Below are positions 13,036-19,034 of a stretch of DNA of 19,034 nucleotides, one piece after another (position 1 is the stretch's first letter; each line of letters starts with the position of its first letter). The notes beneath the pieces are model-generated. The model was not told the origin of the DNA, searched no databases, and was given only the letters and a program-made list of their open reading frames with translations. The DNA lies in the NCBI GenBank assembly GCA_934418055.1, contig CAKRWX010000019.1, positions 1 to 19,034 on the forward strand, read 5' to 3'. Source of the stretch: an uncultured Lachnospiraceae bacterium (GTDB lineage Bacteria; Bacillota; Clostridia; Lachnospirales; Lachnospiraceae). A program made the translations under genes and the position numbers.

Positions 13036-14340
13036 TTAGTATCCTCTGGCCTCTTTCGCCAAAGCCGCCTCTTCTGTATCTGGATAATTCATGATCAGCT
13101 GTCCCCAAAGCTCCTTGGCCTGATCTTCCTGGCCCATGGCCTGGTAGACATTGGACAGACTGTAGATCACTGCCGGGTTATCCGCCTTTAATTTCAGACT
13201 CCGCTGGTAATCATCCGCCGCCTCCGCTGTATTTCCCGCGTCTCTGGCCTGATCTCCGGCTGCCGCCAGAAGCTGATATCCATTTTCTGTCATGTCTGCG
13301 GAAATGGAATCCAGAATCGCTTTGGAACCGGCATCGGTAATCAGATCCGGCTGCAGATCGGTATACAATTTTGCCGCCTCTGTCAGACTCTCACTGCGAT
13401 AATCCTGTAAAATCTGCACCAGAAGCTGGTACTGGGTCACCACATCCTGATTTTCTCCATTGATGCTGGTTAACTGATCCTGTACGTTGCTTAACTGGCT
13501 TTCCAGACTCTTCTTATCATCCTCCAGACCGGTAATCTCCAGATTTTTCTGGCTGACCTGCTCCAGCACTCTGGCCAGTTCATGGTTATGGTCTGTATTT
13601 AAGGATTCTCTCACGGCTGGAACTACCATGAAAAATACCACCGCCGCGCCCAGCGCCAGACCTACGATGATGTTAATGATGGTCTGCCAGCCGGTATTTT
13701 CCTTGTAAGTCGGCGGAATGATGATATCGTCATCCTGCATCTGCCGGTGGGAAAATGCATTGGTCAGCTTTTTCCGTTCCACCTCCGCCCGGCCCGTGTT
13801 GGACTTGACGATGGACATATACCACAGGGCCTTCGGGTTATTTTTATCGATCTGCAACACCTTATACAATGACTTTCCCGCCTTTGTATAGTCCTCCCTG
13901 GCAATGTACAAAAGAGCCAACACCAGGTGCGCCTTGATAAAATGGGGGTTATTCTCCACCACCCGGCTCAGCTGCAGGATCGCCAGGTCATCGCTGCCGT
14001 TCTGGGCGTGGAACAGTCCCTGGTTGTATTTCTTAATGTTGACGCTCTCCGCTTCCAGACGGCCCGGCTTATCCTGAATCTCGTGGAGATAATGGATGGC
14101 CCGGTTTTTCTGGGGCTGTAAGTTACTGCTGATGACCCACTGCACTAAAGCCTCCGCCGTCTCGCCCATCTCATAGTAGATCAGGCCCAGCAGGTTTCTG
14201 GCGTCTGTCTGGTATTTATTAAAATGAAGACTTTTCTTTAAGCATTCTGCGGCACCGCTTAAATCCCGGATCTGGGCTTTTTCCAGGCCCAGATTGTAAA
14301 AACTGTTGGAAATCAGACGGCATCTTCTCGTATAATCCAT
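13036..14340 (-). CDS. TPR-repeat protein with one membrane helix and a coiled coil
   Basis: A 434-residue protein of unknown function. Residues 1-185 carry several TPR-like repeats (for example ARNLLGLIYYEMGETAEAL and AHLVLALLYIAREDYTKAG). A linker with DDDIIIPP follows, then a single membrane helix at about 218-241, a coiled coil at about 255-300 rich in Gln, Leu and Glu, and further C-terminal TPRs (AVIYSLSNVYQAMGQEDQA). The order suggests a cytosolic N-terminal scaffold and an extracytoplasmic C-terminal scaffold. The best binding site, GGAGAG, lies about 14 bases before the ATG inside the end of the preceding small gene, which is rather distant. It is last in the folC operon and is followed by a strong terminator. 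Similar TPR proteins recur in Lachnospiraceae, but no role can be assigned. Confidence 0.88.
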   Translation of the reverse strand: MDYTRRCRLISNSFYNLGLEKAQIRDLSGAAECLKKSLHFNKYQTDARNLLGLIYYEMGETAEALVQWVISSNLQPQKNRAIHYLHEIQDKPGRLEAESVNIKKYNQGLFHAQNGSDDLAILQLSRVVENNPHFIKAHLVLALLYIAREDYTKAGKSLYKVLQIDKNNPKALWYMSIVKSNTGRAEVERKKLTNAFSHRQMQDDDIIIPPTYKENTGWQTIINIIVGLALGAAVVFFMVVPAVRESLNTDHNHELARVLEQVSQKNLEITGLEDDKKSLESQLSNVQDQLTSINGENQDVVTQYQLLVQILQDYRSESLTEAAKLYTDLQPDLITDAGSKAILDSISADMTENGYQLLAAAGDQARDAGNTAEAADDYQRSLKLKADNPAVIYSLSNVYQAMGQEDQAKELWGQLIMNYPDTEEAALAKEARGY

Positions 14341-14344
14341 GCTT

Positions 14345-14482
14345 CTACTCTTTTCTCTCCTTAATCAGCTCCATCATGATATCGGTCATATCGGTCAGGT
14401 CGCTCTTCACGATGGCATCCTCTACCACCTCAATCTCCAAACTGGGCTTAAAACGGCTCAGTTCTTCTTCAAAATCAATCAT
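14345..14482 (-). CDS. Small acidic 45-residue protein between folC and the TPR gene
   Basis: A 45-codon frame opening MIDFEEELSRFKPSLEIE and closing MTDIMMELIKERKE. The ATG has an excellent ribosome binding site, AAGGAGG, six to seven bases upstream, and the frame overlaps the end of folC by eight bases. Its 3' end carries the binding site of the TPR gene. The composition is acidic and amphipathic, with no membrane helix. Tight coupling on both sides argues that it is a real gene. I do not recognise a named family. Confidence 0.75.
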   Translation of the reverse strand: MIDFEEELSRFKPSLEIEVVEDAIVKSDLTDMTDIMMELIKERKE

Positions 14483-15788
14483 CTTCTGCCTCCTTCGGCT
14501 TTAACAGGGATTTCACCTCTCCGATCAGGTACAAAGATCCGGCGCAGAACGCCAGTCCCTCTCCCTGATGTGCCAGGAAATGATTCCATCCCTCTTCTAC
14601 GGTCTGGAACACCTCCACCGGACAGGTCAAAACCTCCGCAAATTCTTCCTTCAACTGCTCTGTATCCGCGCACCGGCTGGTATCCATGTGGGCGATGGTC
14701 ACGCTGGTAATATCCAGGCCTTCACACAGATTCCGGATCATTTTCTTATGTTCCTTATCTGCCACTGCGCCAAATAAGATGGAAATGGATTTTCCAGTCT
14801 CCCTCTGCATCCGGGTCATGGTTTCATGAAGGGCTTCGATACCGCCTGCATTGTGGGCTCCGTCCAGATAGACTCCCGGAAGCACCCGTTCCATCCGTCC
14901 CGGCCAATAACCCTGTAAGATTCCCTGGACAATGTCTTCCATGGAAAACCAGCAGAGGCCATTTCTCCGAAGGACACTCATGGCTTTCACGGCGATGGAA
15001 ACGTTCATCAGCTGATACTCCGCCTGGGATGGCACCGTCACCACCAGCTGGCCGCCATCCGACGTCCGCACCGCGATGTGGGCCCCCTTCTCGTCCCGCT
15101 TCATAAACGTATAAGTATCCCGTCCCACCGGAATCTTCGGGCATTTCAGTTCCATGGCTCTCGCCTCAATCACCGCCCGGCTCTCCTCGCAGGACGCGTC
15201 ATAAACCACCGGAACCCCAGGTTTTAAGATTCCAGCCTTTTCTCCAGCGATCTCCTCGATGGTATTGCCTAAGTACTGCATATGGTCCATGCTGATGGAA
15301 GTGATCACCGTAAGCACCGGACGCTCCACCACATTGGTCACGTCCAGCCGTCCTCCAAGTCCCGTCTCCAGGATCACGAAATCCGGCTTACACTGCTCAT
15401 TCACCGCCATACACATATAAAACAAGAATTCAAAATACGTCGGCGGCTGGTATCCCTTCTCCACCATCTTCTCCGACAGTTCCTTCACCCGGTAAAATGC
15501 CCGCTCATAAGTATCTTCCCGGATCAGATCCCCATTCATCAGAAACCGCTCCCGGATCTCCTCCAGATGCGGAGAAATAAACGTGCCAACCTTGTAGCCC
15601 GCCTCCGTCAGCATGGAAGTCAGATAAGAACACACCGATCCCTTTCCATTGGTTCCCGCCACATGAACGATCCTCATCCCCCGGTCCGGCGACCCCATCT
15701 CCTCCAGATAAGCCCGCACGTCCTCCAGACTATTCTTCTTCACTGCCCACATCGGAATCCGCTCCAAATACTCCTCAACAGCACCCAT
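14475..15788 (-). CDS. folC: Folylpolyglutamate synthase / dihydrofolate synthase
   Basis: A 437-residue Mur-ligase-like enzyme that adds glutamate to folates (and to dihydropteroate in bifunctional forms) using ATP in the cytosol. Motifs are the P-loop GTNGKGS (residues 45-51), the FISPHLEEIRERF segment, ETGLGGRLDVTN, SISMDHMQYLG, the KxGIL.PGVPVV region, and DGAHNAGG of the C-terminal domain. The frame is open to 15839, but the ATG at 15788 is preferred: GGGAG lies eight bases upstream and the protein then begins MGAVEEYLERIPMW, the usual FolC start. The GTG/ATG at 15839-15834 lacks a good site. It leads a three-gene unit with the 45-codon gene and the TPR gene. Confidence 0.95.
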   Translation of the reverse strand: MGAVEEYLERIPMWAVKKNSLEDVRAYLEEMGSPDRGMRIVHVAGTNGKGSVCSYLTSMLTEAGYKVGTFISPHLEEIRERFLMNGDLIREDTYERAFYRVKELSEKMVEKGYQPPTYFEFLFYMCMAVNEQCKPDFVILETGLGGRLDVTNVVERPVLTVITSISMDHMQYLGNTIEEIAGEKAGILKPGVPVVYDASCEESRAVIEARAMELKCPKIPVGRDTYTFMKRDEKGAHIAVRTSDGGQLVVTVPSQAEYQLMNVSIAVKAMSVLRRNGLCWFSMEDIVQGILQGYWPGRMERVLPGVYLDGAHNAGGIEALHETMTRMQRETGKSISILFGAVADKEHKKMIRNLCEGLDITSVTIAHMDTSRCADTEQLKEEFAEVLTCPVEVFQTVEEGWNHFLAHQGEGLAFCAGSLYLIGEVKSLLKPKEAEDD

Positions 15789-15877
15789 CTTACTCACTCC
15801 CATCACGGTTCTTTTCTCTGGTCCATCATAATCCATCACGTTCGCCCATACAAAACAGCTCCCGTAATTATCTCTAT

Positions 15878-15905
15878 ATTATATCCTGCACCCCCAACAA
15901 TGCAA
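15878..15905 (-). promoter_or_regulatory. Sigma-A promoter of the folC operon
   Basis: TTGCAT at 15905-15900 and consensus TATAAT at 15883-15878 are separated by 16 bases. The predicted start lies about 80 bases before the chosen folC ATG. No riboswitch-like structure is visible in that leader. Confidence 0.75.
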
Positions 15906-15950
15906 CCAATTTTTTTCGCACGATCCCCCACACAAATCCCAAAAGTAACA

Positions 15951-15989
15951 AGGGGTGTCAAAAAACGCCAAAGCGTTTTTCACACCCCT
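15951..15989. terminator. Terminator-like hairpin downstream of valS
   Basis: Long stem AGGGGTGT-CAAAAAACGC paired with GCGTTTTT-CACACCCCT around a four-base CAAA loop, with one unpaired base. On the minus strand it is followed by TGTTACTTTT, a modest U-tract. It separates valS from the folC promoter. Its GGGGTGTCAAAAA arm also occurs in the hairpin at 7765-7788. Confidence 0.7.
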
Positions 15990-16015
15990 CTGCATTTTTC
16001 CCTGAGCGAGAGCGC

Positions 16016-16049
16016 GTCCGACGTGAATCATGGTTCCATGACTCCGGAC
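16016..16049. repeat. Hairpin directly after the valS stop codon
   Basis: GTCCG (16016-16020) pairs with CGGAC (16045-16049), and TCATGG (16028-16033) with CCATGA (16036-16041), giving a two-part stem with unpaired bases between. It starts 14 bases after the valS stop and may stabilise the mRNA end. No T-run follows. Confidence 0.5.
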
Positions 16050-16062
16050 CTTCGCCAATTAA

Positions 16063-18702
16063 TTACTTCAGCTGCGCCAGTCTCTCCTTCACCTGCTCCA
16101 TCATCTGACTATACTTCGCCTGTTTTGCCTTCTCTTCCTCGATCTTCGCCGCTGGAGCCTTGCTGACAAACTTCTCATTGGCCAGCATACCATTGACACG
16201 TGCCAGCTCCTTGGTCAGTCTCTCTTCTTCTTTCTCCAACCGCTCGATCTCTTTCGCAATATCCACCAGCTCCGCAAATGGCATATAAATCGCCGCCTGT
16301 GGAATCACTGCGGAAACTGCATCCTCAGCAATACCAGTCTTATCCTTCTGTAAGAACACCTCGCTTGCATAACCCAGTGTCGCAAAGAACACCTTGCTAT
16401 GCTCAAAGATCTGAAGCAGTTCCTCATTTTCAGAAACCACATAAACCTTTGCCTTCTTGCTCGGCGGAACATTCATGGAAGTACGAACATTTCGAATTGC
16501 ACGAACAGCTTCCTTAATTGTCTCTACTGCATGCTCCTCTTTCTCAAAGTTCCACTCATCCTTAAATACCGGCCACTGGGAAACCATAATGGACTCTTCC
16601 TCGTCCTGTAAATTACAGAAGATCTCCTCTGTGATAAATGGAATATATGGATGCAGCAGCTTTAAGGACTGGATCAATACGGTCTTTAAAGTCCAGATTG
16701 CTGCAGCCTTGGTGGTATCCTCATCATTCCACAGTCTTGGCTTCACCATCTCGATATACCAGTCGCAGAACTCCTCCCAAACGAAATCATAAACCTTCTG
16801 CAGGGCGATACCCAGCTCATAACGGTCTAAGTTCTCGGTTACCTCTTTTGCCAGGTCATTAGCCTTGGAAAGAATCCATTTATCTGCCATGGTCAGATCA
16901 TCTAAGGTAACCTCTTTCTCCGGTGCCTTCTCGATGTTCATCATAATGAAACGGGATGCGTTCCAGATCTTATTGGCAAAGTTTCTGCTGTTCTCCACTC
17001 TCTCCCAGTAGAAACGCATGTCATTACCAGGCGCATTACCGGTGATCAGGGTCATACGCAGAGCGTCTGCGCCGTATTTGTCGATGACCTCCAGCGGATC
17101 AATACCATTTCCAAGAGATTTACTCATCTTGCGGCCCTGGGAATCTCTTACCAGACCGTGGATCAGTACGGTGTGGAACGGAGTCTTGCCTGTCTGCTCG
17201 ATTCCAGAGAATACCATACGGATAACCCAGAAGAAAATGATGTCGTATCCGGTTACCAGCACGTCTGTCGGATAGAAATATTCCAGATCCTTGGTCTGAT
17301 CCGGCCAGCCCAGTGTGGAGAATGGCCACAGAGCAGAGGAGAACCAGGTATCCAGGGTGTCCTCATCCTGTTTTAAATGAGTGCAGCCGCACTTCGGACA
17401 TTTCTCCGGCTGAGCTGCAGAAACTACGATCTCACCGCAGTCCTCACAGTAATAAGCCGGGATCCGGTGACCCCACCATAACTGTCTGGAAATACACCAG
17501 TCACGGATGCCCTCTAACCAGTGCAGATAAGTCTTACCAAAGCTTTCTGGAACGAACTTCAGTTCTCCATTTTTCAGAGCCTCGATAGCAGGTTTTGCCA
17601 TCTCGTCCATCTTGACAAACCACTGTGGCTTGATCATTGGCTCAACGGTTGCCTTACAACGGTCATGAGTGCCAACTGCATGGGTGTGAGGAACTACCTT
17701 TACTAACAGGCCCAGAGCCTTTAAGTCCTCAACCATGGCTTTTCTCGCCTCATAACGGTCCATGCCGTCATACTTGCTGCCTGGCATCTTGATGGTTGCG
17801 TCATCGTTCATGATGTTGATCTCTGGCAGATTGTGACGTTTACCAACCTCGAAGTCGTTCGGGTCATGAGCTGGTGTGATCTTCACGCAGCCGGTACCGA
17901 ACTCTTTGTCTACATACTCATCGGCGATCACTGGGATCTCACGGTCGGTCAGAGGCAGTTTTAACATCTTACCAACCAGATCTTTGTAACGGTCATCGTC
18001 CGGGTTTACTGCAACGGCAGTATCGCCAAGCAGAGTCTCCGGTCTTGTAGTCGCGATCTCTACGAAACGGCCTTCCTCGCCAACGATCGGATAGTTAATG
18101 TGCCAGAAGAATCCGTCCTGATCCTCATGAACAACCTCTGCGTCAGAGATGGAAGTCTTACATACTGGACACCAGTTGATGATTCTGGAACCTTTGTAGA
18201 TGTAGCCTTTTTCATATAATTTGATAAATACGGTCTGAACCGCTTTGGAGCATCCCTCGTCCATAGTGAAACGCTCTCTGTCCCAGTCAGCGGAAGAGCC
18301 TAATTTGTGAAGCTGTTTGATGATACGGGAGCCGTACTCTTTTCTCCACTCCCAGCACTTCTCCAGGAAACCGTCACGGCCCAGATCTGCCTTCTCGATG
18401 CCCTGTTTCTTTAAACTCTCAATAACCTTCACTTCCGTAGCGATGGCTGCATGGTCGGTTCCTGGCTGCCACAGAGCCTCGTAGCCCTGCATTCTCTTGT
18501 AACGGATCAGAATATCCTGCATGGTGTTATCCAGCGCATGACCCATGTGAAGCTGGCCTGTAATGTTTGGCGGCGGCATTACGATGGTAAATGGTTTCTT
18601 GTCTGGGTTTGGCTCAGCATGAAAATACTTCTTGGTAAGCCATTTGTCATATAACTTGTCTTCGATCTCAGACGGGTTATAATTCTTCTCTAACTCTTTC
18701 AT
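16063..18702 (-). CDS. valS: Valyl-tRNA synthetase
   Basis: An 879-residue class Ia synthetase that charges tRNA-Val with valine. The HIGH box is HMGH (52-55) after PPPNITGQL, and the KMSKS box is at 525-529. The editing domain (about 200-400) holds [14 protein letters not shown] and [15 protein letters not shown], and [11 protein letters not shown] follows. A zinc-ribbon-like insertion has CxxC at 419-422 and CPKC at 435-438. The anticodon-binding domain and a C-terminal coiled coil (about residues 810-879) complete it, as in bacterial ValRS. The ATG at 18702 has AAGGAG nine bases upstream. A small Cys-rich gene lies 46 bases upstream, and the pair appears to be controlled by the T-box leader at the right edge of the window. 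Confidence 0.98.
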   Translation of the reverse strand: MKELEKNYNPSEIEDKLYDKWLTKKYFHAEPNPDKKPFTIVMPPPNITGQLHMGHALDNTMQDILIRYKRMQGYEALWQPGTDHAAIATEVKVIESLKKQGIEKADLGRDGFLEKCWEWRKEYGSRIIKQLHKLGSSADWDRERFTMDEGCSKAVQTVFIKLYEKGYIYKGSRIINWCPVCKTSISDAEVVHEDQDGFFWHINYPIVGEEGRFVEIATTRPETLLGDTAVAVNPDDDRYKDLVGKMLKLPLTDREIPVIADEYVDKEFGTGCVKITPAHDPNDFEVGKRHNLPEINIMNDDATIKMPGSKYDGMDRYEARKAMVEDLKALGLLVKVVPHTHAVGTHDRCKATVEPMIKPQWFVKMDEMAKPAIEALKNGELKFVPESFGKTYLHWLEGIRDWCISRQLWWGHRIPAYYCEDCGEIVVSAAQPEKCPKCGCTHLKQDEDTLDTWFSSALWPFSTLGWPDQTKDLEYFYPTDVLVTGYDIIFFWVIRMVFSGIEQTGKTPFHTVLIHGLVRDSQGRKMSKSLGNGIDPLEVIDKYGADALRMTLITGNAPGNDMRFYWERVENSRNFANKIWNASRFIMMNIEKAPEKEVTLDDLTMADKWILSKANDLAKEVTENLDRYELGIALQKVYDFVWEEFCDWYIEMVKPRLWNDEDTTKAAAIWTLKTVLIQSLKLLHPYIPFITEEIFCNLQDEEESIMVSQWPVFKDEWNFEKEEHAVETIKEAVRAIRNVRTSMNVPPSKKAKVYVVSENEELLQIFEHSKVFFATLGYASEVFLQKDKTGIAEDAVSAVIPQAAIYMPFAELVDIAKEIERLEKEEERLTKELARVNGMLANEKFVSKAPAAKIEEEKAKQAKYSQMMEQVKERLAQLK

Positions 18703-18748
18703 TCTGACTTTCTCCTTCTATGTTATAAAATTTCTTGTTTTAACAAGG

Positions 18749-18958
18749 TTACATCTGATGGCGTACCACACGGTACTCATCATCCAGCTGGTAGTACGGA
18801 CAGCTGAAGGTCTGACTGGTCAGGAAACGCATCATGTCGTCCTCATCCAGATTCGCCTCGCAGACGTAATACTCATAGTCCTCGTCATAGACGTAATTGA
18901 CACAGCTTTCGCAGTTGGTGCTTCTGTTTTTGGAAACGCCTGATTTCTTCTGATGCAT
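18749..18958 (-). CDS. Small Cys4 acidic protein, DUF6472-like
   Basis: A 69-residue cytosolic protein with four cysteines: NCESCVNYVYD (CxxC), YYVCEANLDEDDMMRFL, then FSCPYYQLDDEY. The arrangement suggests a small zinc-binding fold. I recognise it as resembling the DUF6472 family common in Lachnospiraceae, from memory and without a search. The ATG at 18958 is chosen because GGTGGGAG lies just upstream; the longer frame to 19009 runs through the T-box terminator and is not coding. It is probably co-transcribed with valS (46-base gap). That gap holds a short CTTGTT/AACAAG hairpin with a loose A/T tract, which may reduce but not prevent read-through. Function is unknown. Confidence 0.82.
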   Translation of the reverse strand: MHQKKSGVSKNRSTNCESCVNYVYDEDYEYYVCEANLDEDDMMRFLTSQTFSCPYYQLDDEYRVVRHQM

Positions 18959-18982
18959 GTTCTCCCACCTTTCTTTCCAAAA

Positions 18983-19034
18983 CAAAAAGCCCTTTCCATG
19001 ATTTCTCATGAAAAGGGCGAAATATCCGCGGTAC
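18983..19034 (-). ncRNA. 3' end of a T-box leader with its terminator (cut by window edge)
   Basis: Reading the minus strand from the window edge gives GTACCGCGG (19034-19026), the core of the T-box sequence GGTGGTACCGCG. Then comes TTTCGCCC, the usual antiterminator partner. A terminator follows with stem GCCCTTTTCATGA/TCATGGAAAGGGC (19018-18990, one mismatch) and a TTTTTGTTTT tract. T-box leaders sense uncharged tRNA and let transcription continue when it is scarce. The specifier loop lies outside the window; valS downstream makes tRNA-Val the expected partner, which is inference. Confidence 0.88.

Noticed and set aside
15282..16166. Plus-strand frame of 294 codons across the folC start and the folC-valS gap
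   Set aside because: It is His/Pro/Ser-rich low-complexity sequence antisense to folC, has no ribosome binding site, and crosses a promoter and terminator.

Overview
The window reads as chromosomal DNA of an endospore-forming anaerobic Firmicute, most likely a Clostridia member of the Lachnospiraceae type. The grounds are spoIIA-sigF and spoVA sporulation genes, strong AGGAGG-like ribosome binding sites, a lysine riboswitch, a T-box leader and a DUF6472-like Cys-rich protein next to valS. Nearly all genes lie on the minus strand. The exceptions are one ZIP transporter and spoVAA-AB-AC, which form a plus-strand island at 3888-6452.

Layout, left to right. (1) 1-214: the 5' end of spoVAD, minus strand, running off the edge. 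(2) 321-3780: a minus-strand operon encoding an AGCS sodium:amino-acid symporter and a YtcJ-type amidohydrolase. It is preceded by a good sigma-A promoter, a lysine riboswitch (L box) and an intrinsic terminator. (3) 3888-6452, plus strand: a ZIP metal transporter and spoVAA-spoVAB-spoVAC. (4) 6561-10259, minus strand: a metal-homeostasis cluster reading HMA metallochaperone-like protein, Zn/Cd P1B-ATPase, a hairpin-rich intergenic block, an ArsR/SmtB repressor, and a second ZIP transporter. A promoter with an SmtB-type operator precedes the HMA gene. (5) 10263-11303: a DMT transporter lacking its usual first helix, and a small membrane protein. (6) 11355-12962: sigF, spoIIAB and spoIIAA behind a sigma-H-like promoter. 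(7) 13036-15905: folC, a 45-codon gene and a TPR/coiled-coil membrane protein. (8) 16063-19034: valS and a small Cys4 protein behind the 3' end of a T-box leader.

The two most interesting points are regulatory and structural. The L box in front of an AGCS/amidohydrolase pair suggests that these genes import or process lysine or a lysine derivative, not alanine. The spoVA operon is broken: spoVAA-AB-AC and spoVAD point away from each other, about 6.2 kb apart. A single inversion of roughly 215-6500 would restore the canonical spoVAA-AB-AC-AD order on the same strand as the nearby spoIIA-sigF operon, which sits directly upstream of spoVA in Bacillus. I see no CRISPR array, insertion sequence, phage gene, tRNA or rRNA, and no clearly novel defence-type system.
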